The notes beneath the pieces were generated by a model, which was not told the origin of the DNA, did no database searches, and saw nothing but the letters and a program-made list of their open reading frames with translations. Both the position numbers and the translations under genes were made by a program. From assembly GCA_031253495.1 (NCBI GenBank), contig JAIRWC010000012.1, positions 89,498 through 153,497 on the forward strand: DNA of 64,000 bases, given 5' to 3'. This document shows positions 26,920 through 36,993 of the stretch, piece after piece; positions within the stretch are counted from its first letter, which is position 1, and every line of letters starts with the position of its first letter. Source of the DNA: Oscillospiraceae bacterium. GTDB lineage: Bacteria > Bacillota > Clostridia > Oscillospirales > Ruminococcaceae.

Positions 26920-28176
26920 ATGTATAAAGAATTTATGGATTCAATCGGTTTCGTAACGCGGTATGACAAAGAAATCGGCGACGCCATGCGGGGCGAACTG
27001 GCGCGCCAGCGCCACAGCCTCGAACTGATAGCGAGCGAAAACGTCGTTTCTCCCGCGGTAATGGCGGCGATGGGGACGGTTCTTACGAACAAATACGCGG
27101 AAGGTTATCCCGCCAGGCGCTATTACGGCGGATGCGAGCGGGTGGACGCGGTGGAGAATATAGCGATTGAACGCGCCGTGAAACTGTTCGGCGCGGGTTA
27201 CGCCAACGTTCAGCCCCATTCGGGGGCTCAGGCGAACGTGGCGGCGTATTTCGCGCTTTTGGAGCCGGGCGACAAAGTGTTGGGGATGAAATTAGACCAC
27301 GGCGGGCATTTAACCCACGGTTCCCCCGTGAATATATCGGGGAAATACTTCGACTTTATCCCTTACGGGCTTGACGGCGAAACGCAAACGCTTGACTATG
27401 ACGGCGTCGAAAGGCTGGCGAAGGAGCATAAGCCTAAAATGCTGCTGGCCGGCGCGACGGTTTATCCCAGGGAAATCGATTTTAAGCGGCTTTCTGAAAT
27501 CGCGAAAGGCGTCGGCGCGTATTTTATGGCGGATATGGCGCATATAGCCGGTTTGGTGGCGGCGGGCGAGCATATGTCCCCGGTTCCCTACGCCGACGTT
27601 GTTACCACTACGACCCATAAAACGTTGCGCGGCCCCCGCGGCGGGATGATTTTGACCAACGACGGGGAGATATCGGCAAAAATCAACAAAGCCGTCTTCC
27701 CCGGAACGCAGGGCGGCCCGCTTATGCACGTCATAGCGGCGAAAGCCGTCTGCTTCGCCGAAGCGATGAGACCCGAATTTAAGCGGTACGCCGTCCAAGT
27801 CAAGAAAAACGCGGCGGCGTTGGCGGCGGCGTTGCTCGAAAGGGGCTTCGACCTCGTTTCCGGCGGCACCGATAACCATTTGATGTTGGTTGACTTGCAG
27901 CCTTTCGGCGTTACGGGGAAGGTTTTTGAAAAACAGCTTGACGAGGTTTATGTTACCGCCAACAAAAACACGGTTCCCAACGACCCGCAAAGCCCGTTCG
28001 TAACGAGCGGCTTAAGGCTGGGAACCCCCGCCGTTACGACAAGGGGGCTTTCGGAGGAAGACATGGCGGTCGTCGCGGAATGTATCTATTTAACCGCGAA
28101 AGATTTTGAGGCGAATAAGGAAACCGTTCGGGAAACGGTGAGCGGACTGTGCGAAAAATATCCTCTGTACGAATAA
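26920..28176 (+). CDS. glyA: Serine hydroxymethyltransferase
   Basis: '[43 protein letters not shown]', '[19 protein letters not shown]'; start moved to ATG 26920 (GAGG SD), downstream of the promoter. Confidence 0.94.
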   Translation: MYKEFMDSIGFVTRYDKEIGDAMRGELARQRHSLELIASENVVSPAVMAAMGTVLTNKYAEGYPARRYYGGCERVDAVENIAIERAVKLFGAGYANVQPHSGAQANVAAYFALLEPGDKVLGMKLDHGGHLTHGSPVNISGKYFDFIPYGLDGETQTLDYDGVERLAKEHKPKMLLAGATVYPREIDFKRLSEIAKGVGAYFMADMAHIAGLVAAGEHMSPVPYADVVTTTTHKTLRGPRGGMILTNDGEISAKINKAVFPGTQGGPLMHVIAAKAVCFAEAMRPEFKRYAVQVKKNAAALAAALLERGFDLVSGGTDNHLMLVDLQPFGVTGKVFEKQLDEVYVTANKNTVPNDPQSPFVTSGLRLGTPAVTTRGLSEEDMAVVAECIYLTAKDFEANKETVRETVSGLCEKYPLYE

Positions 28177-28201
28177 ATTCATTGGTTTAGGGGGAAATAA
28201 T

Positions 28202-29365
28202 ATGGCGGCAAAGGCAAGCGAAATCGTTCTGAACAAAAAATCGCAGGTGGCTCCGCTTTCGCTGATAGCGATGGAGGGCGCTAAGGAGTTAGGCAGAAAA
28301 ATCAACCAGAATTTGGTTGAGTGGTCTAACAAAAACGAAAACAGCCCCGACACTTTTTTAATCAGGACGGAATGTCCGCGATTTTCCTCCGGCGACGCCA
28401 AAGGGTTGATAAGGACGTCCATTCGCGGCGACGACGCTTTTATCATCGTGGACGTGGGGAATTACAGCTGCACGTACAAGATGTTCGGCGAGTGGAATAA
28501 GATGTCGCCCGACGACCACTTCCAGGATTTAAAGCGAATTATCCAGGCGATGGGCGGCAAGGCGCATCGCATCAACGTCGTAATGCCCATTTTGTACGGC
28601 GGCAGGCAGCATCGCCGCAATTACCGCGAATCGCTGGACTGCGCGGTGGCGTTGCAGGAACTTGAGGCTATGGGCGTCGAGAACATAATTACTTTCGACG
28701 CGCACGATTCGCGGGTGTGCAACGCCGTCCCGTTGATGGGTTTCGATAACGTGATTCCGTCGTATCAGGTTTTAAAGGCGCTTTTCCGCAATGTGGAAGA
28801 CTTGAGGATAGATAACGACAGCTTTATGGTGATAAGCCCCGACGAGGGGGCGCTGAACAGGAATATGTATTACGCGTCGGTACTCGGCGTCGAACTGGGA
28901 ATGTTCTATAAACGGCGGGATTATTCCATGGTAATCAACGGGCGCAACCCGATTGTCGCGCACGAGTATTTGGGAAACCCCGTCAACGGCAAGGACGTGT
29001 TCATTTCCGACGATATTATCTCGTCGGGCGATTCCATGCTTGAGGTCGCCGGAGAACTGAGAAAAAGAAACGCGGCGCGGATTTTGATATACGCCACATA
29101 CCCGATTTTTACGGGCGGGCTCGAACGGTTCGACGAGGCTCATAAAGAGGGGTTGATTGACTGCGTTTTCGGAACCAACCTCACCTACCGCTCGAGGGAA
29201 CTTTTAAGCAGGGAGTGGTTTTACGAGGTCGACGTGTCGAAATATATAGCTTACTTGATTGCCGCGCTTAACCACGGCGTTTCCACCAGCAAGGTAATCG
29301 ACCCGCACTATAAGATAAAGTCTCTGCTTGAAAAATACAACGTGAGAAGCGCGGCGGTTCTGTAA
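28202..29365 (+). CDS. prs: Ribose-phosphate pyrophosphokinase
   Basis: 'VVMPILYGGRQHRRNYRESLDCAVALQELEAMGVENIITFDAHDSR', 'VFISDDIISSGDSMLEVAGELRKRNAARILIYATYPIFTGGLE'. Confidence 0.88.
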   Translation: MAAKASEIVLNKKSQVAPLSLIAMEGAKELGRKINQNLVEWSNKNENSPDTFLIRTECPRFSSGDAKGLIRTSIRGDDAFIIVDVGNYSCTYKMFGEWNKMSPDDHFQDLKRIIQAMGGKAHRINVVMPILYGGRQHRRNYRESLDCAVALQELEAMGVENIITFDAHDSRVCNAVPLMGFDNVIPSYQVLKALFRNVEDLRIDNDSFMVISPDEGALNRNMYYASVLGVELGMFYKRRDYSMVINGRNPIVAHEYLGNPVNGKDVFISDDIISSGDSMLEVAGELRKRNAARILIYATYPIFTGGLERFDEAHKEGLIDCVFGTNLTYRSRELLSREWFYEVDVSKYIAYLIAALNHGVSTSKVIDPHYKIKSLLEKYNVRSAAVL

Positions 29366-29411
29366 CGTTCCGTAACCGCCGGGAAGCGACGTTCGGCGAG
29401 GGGGGTCGTCA

Positions 29412-30659
29412 ATGCCGTTAGCCGACAGGATACGTCCTAAAAATTTGGACGAGTTAGCGGGGCAAACCCACTTGCTCGCGCCGGGTAAGCCGCTTCGCGC
29501 GATTATCGAGAGCGGGGATGTTCCCAATATGATTTTTTACGGTTCTTCGGGCGTGGGTAAGACCACGCTCGCTGATATTATCGCCGACAGAACGAATATG
29601 CGGCTCCGCAAGCTGAACGGCACCTCCGCCTCGACCGCCGATATCAAGGCGGTTATCGCGGAATCAAAAAGCCTCCTCGGTTACGGCGGGATTTTGCTTT
29701 ATCTTGACGAAATCCAATACCTTAACAAAAAACAGCAGCAAAGCCTGCTTGAACATATCGAGAACGGCGACGTAACGATGATTGCGTCCACCACGGAAAA
29801 CCCTTTTTTCTATGTATACGGGGCGATTTTGTCGCGGTGTACGGTGTTCGAGTTTAAGCCGCTTTCCCCGGAAGAGGCGGCGCCCGCCGTCAGGCGGGGG
29901 TTCGCGCTTTCCGGCGCGAACGACGTAAGCGACGAGGTAATTCGCGTAATCGCCGAAGGGTGCGGCGGCGACGTCCGCAAAGCGCTCAACGCGGCGGAAC
30001 TGTGCGTCTTAACCGCTTCGGGCGGCGAAATAACGGCGGAAACAGCCCGCGGCTTAATTCAAAAAAGCTCGATGAAATATGACAGGTCGGGGGACGAACA
30101 TTATGATATACTGTCGGCGTTCCAAAAATCCGTTCGCGGCTCGGACGAGAACGCCGCGCTTCATTATTTGGCGAGGCTTATTCTCGCGGGGGACCTGCCG
30201 TCGATATGCAGGCGGCTCCTCGTAACCGCCGCCGAGGATATAGGGCCGGCGTACCCGAACGCGATTGCCATAGCGAAAGCCTGCGTCGATTCGGCTTTGC
30301 AGCTGGGTTTTCCCGAAGCGCGCATCCCCTTGGCGGAAGCGGTTATCGTGCTTTGCACCGCGCCGAAATCCAACAGCGCGGTTATCGCCATCGATGGGGC
30401 GATTGCCGATATCGAGGCGGGCAAAACCGGGGAAATCCCGCGTCAACTTCAAAATAAGCATTGCGACGGGGCGGGCGCGGCGGTAAAAGGGCAGCATTAC
30501 CTTTACCCGCACGATTACCCGAACGGTTACGTTAAACAGCAATACCTCCCCGATATACTGAAAGACAGGGTGTATTACAAATTCGGGGACAACAAGAACG
30601 AACGCGCCGCCCGCGCTTACAGGGAACGGATTACCGGGGGCGGGGAGCGGGAATTATGA
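29412..30659 (+). CDS. rarA: Replication-associated recombination protein A (RarA/MgsA) AAA ATPase
   Basis: 'PLADRIRPKNLDELAGQTHLLAPGKPLRAIIE', 'FYGSSGVGKTTLADIIA', 'LYLDEIQYLNKKQQQSLL'. Confidence 0.93.
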   Translation: MPLADRIRPKNLDELAGQTHLLAPGKPLRAIIESGDVPNMIFYGSSGVGKTTLADIIADRTNMRLRKLNGTSASTADIKAVIAESKSLLGYGGILLYLDEIQYLNKKQQQSLLEHIENGDVTMIASTTENPFFYVYGAILSRCTVFEFKPLSPEEAAPAVRRGFALSGANDVSDEVIRVIAEGCGGDVRKALNAAELCVLTASGGEITAETARGLIQKSSMKYDRSGDEHYDILSAFQKSVRGSDENAALHYLARLILAGDLPSICRRLLVTAAEDIGPAYPNAIAIAKACVDSALQLGFPEARIPLAEAVIVLCTAPKSNSAVIAIDGAIADIEAGKTGEIPRQLQNKHCDGAGAAVKGQHYLYPHDYPNGYVKQQYLPDILKDRVYYKFGDNKNERAARAYRERITGGGEREL

Positions 30660-31738
30660 GATTGGCGGCGTTTGTTTCGGCGGTATCGTTAATCCTCGCG
30701 CTTGCCGCCTGTGAAAACATTTCCGTTCCGGCGGACGTTACGGATACGGGCGACGTCGTACATTCCCCGACGGAAGAACGGGCGGCGGCGGTTGAAACGC
30801 CCGCCCCGCGACGACCCGAAAGGATTGAGTTATACGGGACAATCGCCGAGAGCGCGCTGAACAGCCGAAGCGTTTATTTTTACAACGTAAGCGCGGGTTA
30901 TCCCGTTTTTTCCAAAAACGAGGATATGAGCGTTCCGCCCGCTTCGGTCTTAAAGATTATGACCTGTCTGATTACGCTTGAAAACGTGAGCGACCTTGAC
31001 GCGACCGTAGAGGTTCCCTACGCGTGTTTTGAGGAATTTTACTCGGGTAATCCCAATAAAGAGGATACGGCGAGCGCGGGGATAGCGGCGTTCCAGGATA
31101 ACCTTACCTACCGCGACTGCCTTTACGGGCTGATGACGGCGTCGGGGTGCGACGCGTCGAACGTTCTCGCCTATAACGCGGGCGGCGGCGATATCGGCGC
31201 TTTCATCGGCATGATGAACGCCAAAGCCGCCGAGTTGGGTTGCGCGGGGACCAACTTTACCAACGCCCACGGTTTGTTTGAACCCGATAATTATTCCTGC
31301 GCGCGCGACATATTCCTGATTACCGAATACGCCTGCGAAAATTACCCCGCTTTCATGGAAATCTGCGGCGCGGAAAGTTATGAAATGCCGCCTAACGCCT
31401 ATTATCCCGACGGATACGTTATCTCGTCGTTTAACCCGCTCACGCAAAAGAGGGAAAATAACCCGTATTATTACGGTTCGGCAAGGGCGCTCAAAACAGG
31501 GAGCATAGATTATTTCTATGAATACGTCGACGGCGCGTGGGAGGTTCTCGGCGAAGGGGTTACGAGTCTCGTTTCATACGCGGTTTACGACGGGGAACTG
31601 TACGTCGCCGTAACGCTGGGCGCCCCTTTTTACTTCGGCCCTTATACCGACGGGGACGGAAACTCTTTGGCGCGTATGCACTATACCCTCGCCGACCATA
31701 AGCTGTTATACGAGACGGCGTTCGGCAAAGCGCGGTAA
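30656..31738 (+). CDS. Serine-type D-Ala-D-Ala carboxypeptidase
   Basis: Lipoprotein-like signal; 'VPPASVLKIMTCLITLEN' (SxxK), 'ASGCDASNVLAYNAGG', 'ALKTGS'. Confidence 0.88.
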   Translation: MRLAAFVSAVSLILALAACENISVPADVTDTGDVVHSPTEERAAAVETPAPRRPERIELYGTIAESALNSRSVYFYNVSAGYPVFSKNEDMSVPPASVLKIMTCLITLENVSDLDATVEVPYACFEEFYSGNPNKEDTASAGIAAFQDNLTYRDCLYGLMTASGCDASNVLAYNAGGGDIGAFIGMMNAKAAELGCAGTNFTNAHGLFEPDNYSCARDIFLITEYACENYPAFMEICGAESYEMPPNAYYPDGYVISSFNPLTQKRENNPYYYGSARALKTGSIDYFYEYVDGAWEVLGEGVTSLVSYAVYDGELYVAVTLGAPFYFGPYTDGDGNSLARMHYTLADHKLLYETAFGKAR

Positions 31739-31741
31739 ATG

Positions 31742-31770
31742 TTGCAAAAATCGCGTAAATGTGATATATT
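31742..31770 (+). promoter_or_regulatory. Putative ddl promoter
   Basis: TTGCAA-N17-TATATT. Confidence 0.55.
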
Positions 31771-31808
31771 TGTTATTGACGGGGCTTGTTTAGGGGGGAT
31801 TGGTTTTA

Positions 31809-32879
31809 ATGGCGAAAAAGCGTGTCGCGGTACTGTTCGGGGGGGCGTCGAAAGACCATGACGTTTCGTTGCGCTCGGCTTATTCCGTATTGCGCGGACT
31901 TTCAAAAGCGAATTACGACGTTATACCCATCGGCATAACAAAGGCGGGGAGATGGCTGTATTTCCCCGGCGCCTATTCCGCCGTGGCGAACGGCGAATGG
32001 GAAAGCGACAGCGACTGCTGCTCCGCCGTTTTAAGTCCCGACCCGCTCCACGGCGGGATAATCAAGCTGATGGGAGATGAAGAATCGCAGGGAATGAACG
32101 ACTATTCCCTGCACAGGATTGACGCGGTGTTTTCGGTGCTGCACGGAAAGTACGGCGAATGCGGGCAAATACAGGCTTTATGCAAGCTGTCCGGCATAGG
32201 CTATGTCGGAAGCGATTTTTCGGCCGCCAACGCCTGCTCGGATAAGATGCTTTCCCGCCTTATCCTTGACAAAGCCGGAATCAAAACGGCGAAGTATTAT
32301 TATCTCGAAAGGGTGGACATTGACGGCGTTGAGGACAAATTCGCCGAAATTGAAGCCGCGATAGGCTATCCCATGTATGTAAAGGCGGCGAGCTGCAGCA
32401 CTTCCATAGGCGCGAACTCCGCGAAGAACAGGGACGAGCTTAAAGCGGGGATAAAAATCGCCTTCTCGCACCACCACAAAATTATAATTGAAGAGGCGCT
32501 TTACGGCGCGGAACTGGAATGTGCCGTGTGGGGGAGCGTTTACGCCTTGAGCGTGAGCGCCGTCGCCGAAATAAGGGAAACGGAACCGATAAGCTCAAAG
32601 TACGTTTTAAAATCGCCGGAGGTGTTTATTCCCGCCGATATAGATGAAAACACGAGAAAAGAGATAGAAAAATCGTCAAAAACCGCGTTTTTGGCGCTGG
32701 GGTGCAAAAATTTCGCGAGGGTATGCTTCAAACTGACGGATAGGGGTCTGTATTGCCGCAAAGTCGGTAATATGAGCGGTTTCACCGAGGATAACATATT
32801 CTCGAGGCTGATGGAGAAAAGCGGCTACGGTTATTCCGAACTGCTCGACTTGTTGATTGATTCCGCCAAGGAAACGTAG
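31809..32879 (+). CDS. ddl: D-alanine--D-alanine ligase family protein
   Basis: 'VAVLFGGASKDHDVSLRSAYSVLRGL', 'VFSVLHGKYGECGQIQALCKLSGIGYVGSDFSAANACSDKMLSR', 'GLYCRKVGNMSGFTEDNIFSRLMEKSG'. Confidence 0.85.
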   Translation: MAKKRVAVLFGGASKDHDVSLRSAYSVLRGLSKANYDVIPIGITKAGRWLYFPGAYSAVANGEWESDSDCCSAVLSPDPLHGGIIKLMGDEESQGMNDYSLHRIDAVFSVLHGKYGECGQIQALCKLSGIGYVGSDFSAANACSDKMLSRLILDKAGIKTAKYYYLERVDIDGVEDKFAEIEAAIGYPMYVKAASCSTSIGANSAKNRDELKAGIKIAFSHHHKIIIEEALYGAELECAVWGSVYALSVSAVAEIRETEPISSKYVLKSPEVFIPADIDENTRKEIEKSSKTAFLALGCKNFARVCFKLTDRGLYCRKVGNMSGFTEDNIFSRLMEKSGYGYSELLDLLIDSAKET

Positions 32880-32902
32880 TTAAGGATAAAAAAGGGGAAA
32901 TT

Positions 32903-33334
32903 ATGGACAGAGAAGTAAGCATCAATATAAAGTCCGTTCAAACCGCCGACAACGCGAGGGACATTACGGAGCTTTTCACGCGCGGCAGGCTGAAGCGCGG
33001 GCGGGCGACGGGGAATTATACGATAATATACGAGGAAGGCGAAGACGCGGGGTTAGGGCGCAACACCGTCAGCTTCGCCGTCAAGGGGGACGATATGGTC
33101 GTCATGCGGAGAAGGGGCGCCGCCCCCGCCGACTTAATAGTCGAAAAGGGGAAAAAGCACCACTGCCATTACGGAACGCCGTTCGGCGATTTTATGGTGG
33201 GGATTGCCGCCGACGACATAAAAGGCAATCTTAAGGAAAACGGCGGCGATTTATACCTGAAATACACCATCGACGTCAACTCGAGTTTGATGTCGGAGAA
33301 CGAGATGTTCATTGATTTTAAAGAGCTTAATTGA
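32903..33334 (+). CDS. DUF1934-family protein (YwiB-like)
   Basis: 143 aa upstream of argS; 'YTIIYEEGEDAGLGRNTVSF..KGDDMVVMRRRG', 'CHYGTPFGDFMVGI'. Confidence 0.78.
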   Translation: MDREVSINIKSVQTADNARDITELFTRGRLKRGRATGNYTIIYEEGEDAGLGRNTVSFAVKGDDMVVMRRRGAAPADLIVEKGKKHHCHYGTPFGDFMVGIAADDIKGNLKENGGDLYLKYTIDVNSSLMSENEMFIDFKELN

Positions 33335-33372
33335 GTTTTAAAAGATTATACGAGAAAGGCGCAGGTATACGC

Positions 33373-35043
33373 ATGACGGAAACAACCAAGTCGCTTGTCA
33401 AGGAAACGGTCATAGCCGCTTTGGGGACGCTTGTCGCCGACGGCGTGATTCCCGCAGAACCGCTGCCCGCTTTTTCCGTGGAAATCCCCGCGAGAAGCGA
33501 GCTTGGCGATTTTTCCTGCAACGTCGCCCTCGCGGCGTCGAAAACGCTCGATATCCCCTCCCGTAAAATCGCGGAGCTTATAGCGGGGAACATCAACACG
33601 GAAGGCTCGGTTTTCGACAAGGTTGAAATAGCCGGACCGGGGTTTGTCAATTTCTTCGTGAAAGAGACGTGGTACGGCGCGGCGGTAAACGGTATTCTCA
33701 AGAAAAAGGGCGATTACGGCAGAACCGACGCGGGCGAAGGGAAGCGCGTTTTGGTTGAGTTCGTCTCCGCGAACCCAACCGGTCCCATGCATATCGGGAA
33801 CGCGCGCGGCGGCGCTTTGGGCGATTGCCTCGCTTCGATTTTAGAGTTCGCGGGGTATGAAGCAAAAAGGGAATTTTATGTAAACGACGCCGGCAACCAG
33901 ATTGAAAAGTTCGGGTTAAGCCTTGACATACGTTATCGGCAGGAATTGGGCGAGGATATAAAATTCCCGGAAGAAGCGTATAAGGGCGGGGACATTACGG
34001 AACACGCCAAGGCTTTCATAGCCGAACGCGGCGACAGGTACCTGAACGTTTCCGAAGCCGAGAGAAGAAAGGCGTTGGTCGATTACGCCTTGCCGATAAA
34101 CATAAAAGGTCTGAAAGACGATTTGCTTAAATACAGGATTGAATACGACAACTGGTTTTACGAGAGCGAACTGCACAAAAACGGGGCGGCTTTGAAAATC
34201 GTGGAAACGCTCAAAGAGAGGGGGCATACTTATGAGCTTGACGGCGCGGTTTGGTTTGAAGCGAGCAAATTCGGGAATGAAAAGGACGTCGTCCTTATCC
34301 GCAAAAACGGCGTCCCCACTTATATCGTGCCGGATATGGCCTATCATTATAACAAACTCGCGGAACGCGGGTTTGACATAGCCGTCGATATCCTCGGCGC
34401 CGACCACCACGGTTACGTTTCCCGTATGAACGCGGCTTTGACGGCGCTCGGAATAAACGCGGCGCGTTTAAAGGTTATCATAATGCAAATGGTAAGGCTT
34501 GTCAAAGGCGGGGAAACGGTAAAAATCAGCAAGCGTTCGGGAAAGGCGATTACGCTTAACTCCCTGCTTGAAGAAGTTCCGCTTGACGCGGCGCGGTTCT
34601 TTTTCAACCTGCGCGACGCGAACACCCACCTTGATTTCGATTTGGATTTGGCCGTCGAGGAAACCTCTAAAAACCCCGTCTATTATGTGCAGTACGCCCA
34701 CGCCCGCGTAAGGAGCGTAATCCGCCGCCTTTCGGACGAGGGGATTACGCGCGCGCCCGGCGGTTCCCTTACGTTCTCGGCGAAAGAAGAGCGCGACCTT
34801 ATACGGAAGCTCGCCGCCTTCCCCGAAGAGATTAACGAGGCGGCGAAGGCTTTCGACCCTTCGCGGATAACCCGCTATATCGCGGAGGCGGCGCAGCTTT
34901 TCCATAAATTCTACGATACCTGCCGCGTAAGGGGCGAGGACGACGATATTCTGCAGTCGAGGCTGGCGTTGACGGAAGCGGCGGGCGTGGTGATAAAAAA
35001 CGCGCTGACGCTTATGAAAATCGACGCGCCGGAAAAGATGTAG
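33373..35043 (+). CDS. argS: Arginyl-tRNA synthetase
   Basis: 'VEFVSANPTGPMHIGNARGGALGDCLASIL', 'DILGADHHGYVSRMNAAL', 'KISKRSGKAITL'; start set at MTETTKSL. Confidence 0.95.
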   Translation: MTETTKSLVKETVIAALGTLVADGVIPAEPLPAFSVEIPARSELGDFSCNVALAASKTLDIPSRKIAELIAGNINTEGSVFDKVEIAGPGFVNFFVKETWYGAAVNGILKKKGDYGRTDAGEGKRVLVEFVSANPTGPMHIGNARGGALGDCLASILEFAGYEAKREFYVNDAGNQIEKFGLSLDIRYRQELGEDIKFPEEAYKGGDITEHAKAFIAERGDRYLNVSEAERRKALVDYALPINIKGLKDDLLKYRIEYDNWFYESELHKNGAALKIVETLKERGHTYELDGAVWFEASKFGNEKDVVLIRKNGVPTYIVPDMAYHYNKLAERGFDIAVDILGADHHGYVSRMNAALTALGINAARLKVIIMQMVRLVKGGETVKISKRSGKAITLNSLLEEVPLDAARFFFNLRDANTHLDFDLDLAVEETSKNPVYYVQYAHARVRSVIRRLSDEGITRAPGGSLTFSAKEERDLIRKLAAFPEEINEAAKAFDPSRITRYIAEAAQLFHKFYDTCRVRGEDDDILQSRLALTEAAGVVIKNALTLMKIDAPEKM

Positions 35044-35060
35044 CACTTACGGAGGGACGT

Positions 35061-35597
35061 ATGGAATTAAACGAGAAAACCCTGTCAAGCGAGGTCGTCT
35101 ACGACGGAAAAATCGTCCGTTTAACCAAAGACGTCGTTTTACTCCAAAACGGAAAGGAAGTCGCGCGAGAGGTTATAAAACACCCCGGCGGCGTGTGCGT
35201 AATCGCCTTAACCGACGAAGACGACGTAATTTTCGTAAGGCAGTTCCGTTACCCCCACAAAAAGGCGCTGCGCGAGATTCCCGCGGGGAAGCTGGAATAC
35301 GGCGAAGACCCGCTTGAGTGCGGCAAACGCGAGCTTTTGGAGGAAACGGGCTACACGGCGAAAAAATTTGAGTATTTGGGGGAAATGCTGCCCACCCCCG
35401 CGTATTGCGGCGAGGTAATCCATATGTATTTGGCGAGAGAACTGGAAGCGGGGGAGCAAAAACTCGACGACAACGAATTTCTCGACGTGGAGAAAATTCC
35501 GTTCGATAAGGCAATCGACATGATTTTCCATAACGAAATCACCGACGGGAAGACGCAGTTAGCCATGTTAAAGGCGAAGATACTGCTGAATAACTGA
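35061..35597 (+). CDS. NUDIX hydrolase (ADP-ribose pyrophosphatase-like)
   Basis: Nudix box 'GKLEYGEDPLECGKRELLEETGYTA'. Confidence 0.92.
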   Translation: MELNEKTLSSEVVYDGKIVRLTKDVVLLQNGKEVAREVIKHPGGVCVIALTDEDDVIFVRQFRYPHKKALREIPAGKLEYGEDPLECGKRELLEETGYTAKKFEYLGEMLPTPAYCGEVIHMYLARELEAGEQKLDDNEFLDVEKIPFDKAIDMIFHNEITDGKTQLAMLKAKILLNN

Positions 35598-35612
35598 CGG
35601 GCGGAGGCGGGC

Positions 35613-36992
35613 ATGGAAGATTTTTTGACGGGGAAAAAGCGGGTTCATTTTATCGGCGTCGGCGGCAGCGGAATGTATCCGCTCGCGCGCGTCCTCCGCG
35701 AACAGGGGTTCACGGTTACGGGTTCCGACGTCAACGAAACCGACACCCTCGCCGCCGCCGGGAAAGCGGGGATAAAGGTATTCGTCGGACATTCCCCCGA
35801 AAATGTTGACGGCGCGGACTTAATTGTGTATTCGTCGGCGATTTCGGCGGACAACCCGGAAATTCTCGCCGCCGGAAAAGACGTCGCGCTTCATGACCGC
35901 GCGGAATTATTGGGACTTTTCACAAGCCGGCACAGCCGGTCTGTTTGCGTAGCCGGCACGCACGGCAAAACCACCGCCGTCTCCATGCTGGTTCACATAC
36001 TTCTCGCGGCGGGGGTTGACGTTTCCGCTTTTGTCGGCGGAAAGCTGAAAGCGCTGGACGGCGGCGCGCGAATGGGGAAAAGCGGGATTATGGTATGCGA
36101 GGCGTGCGAATTTAAAGGCAATTTTTTAAAGCTTTCCTCGGATATCACCGTAATCCTCAACATCGACGAAGACCATATGGATTATTTTAAAACCGCCGAT
36201 AATCTGCGCGGCGCGTTTTCTGAATTTTGCAAAAAAACCTCCGAAACGCTCATCATTAACGGCGACGACGAAAACACCCGTATTTCCGTAAACGACAGCG
36301 GGTTTAAGGGCGCCGTCATAACTTTCGGAAACTCTGACAAAAACGATTATTACCCGATGAACGTGAAAAAACTTTCCGATTTTGAAAGCTCGTTTGAACT
36401 GTTCAAAAACGGGAAGTTTATCGATGAGATGGTTATCGGCGTTCCCGGCGGGCACAACGTAACCAACGCCGTCGCGGCGTGCGCGGCGGGGATATGCCTT
36501 AAAGCCGATAATAACGCGCTGAAAAAGGGGTTAAGCGGGTTTAGGGGCGTCGGGCGGCGTTTCGAGCGGCTGGCGGTTATCGGCGGCGTAACCGTCGCCG
36601 ACGACTACGCGCATCACCCCGCGGAAATCACCGCCACGCTCAAAACCGCCAAAAGCATGAATTTCAAGAGGGTGTGGGCGGTTCACCAGCCTTTCACCTA
36701 TTCGAGAACGGCGGCGTTGCTTGACGGGTTCGCCGAATCGCTGTCAATCGCGGACAGGGTAACGCTTACCGAGATTATGGGCGGCAGGGAAAAAAACGTT
36801 TATAACATACGCGCCGCAGACTTGTCGGAAAAGATTGACGGTTGCGATTGGTTCGCGTCGTTTGGGGAAGTCGCCGATTTTGTCGCCTCCGGCGCGAAAG
36901 AGGGCGATTTGATTATAACGATGGGTTGCGGCGACGTGAATAAGGTCGCGGCGATGATTGCCGAAAGGCTGAAAAGGCGCGACCCCGTTTAA
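35613..36992 (+). CDS. murC: UDP-N-acetylmuramate--L-alanine ligase
   Basis: 'VHFIGVGGSGMYPLARVLREQGFTVTGSD', 'VAGTHGKTTAVSMLVHIL', 'DDYAHHPAEITATL'. Confidence 0.95.
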   Translation: MEDFLTGKKRVHFIGVGGSGMYPLARVLREQGFTVTGSDVNETDTLAAAGKAGIKVFVGHSPENVDGADLIVYSSAISADNPEILAAGKDVALHDRAELLGLFTSRHSRSVCVAGTHGKTTAVSMLVHILLAAGVDVSAFVGGKLKALDGGARMGKSGIMVCEACEFKGNFLKLSSDITVILNIDEDHMDYFKTADNLRGAFSEFCKKTSETLIINGDDENTRISVNDSGFKGAVITFGNSDKNDYYPMNVKKLSDFESSFELFKNGKFIDEMVIGVPGGHNVTNAVAACAAGICLKADNNALKKGLSGFRGVGRRFERLAVIGGVTVADDYAHHPAEITATLKTAKSMNFKRVWAVHQPFTYSRTAALLDGFAESLSIADRVTLTEIMGGREKNVYNIRAADLSEKIDGCDWFASFGEVADFVASGAKEGDLIITMGCGDVNKVAAMIAERLKRRDPV

Positions 36993-36993
36993 A

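Noticed and set aside
27310-27990. 226-aa minus-strand ORF
   Set aside because: Antisense to glyA; no domain features.
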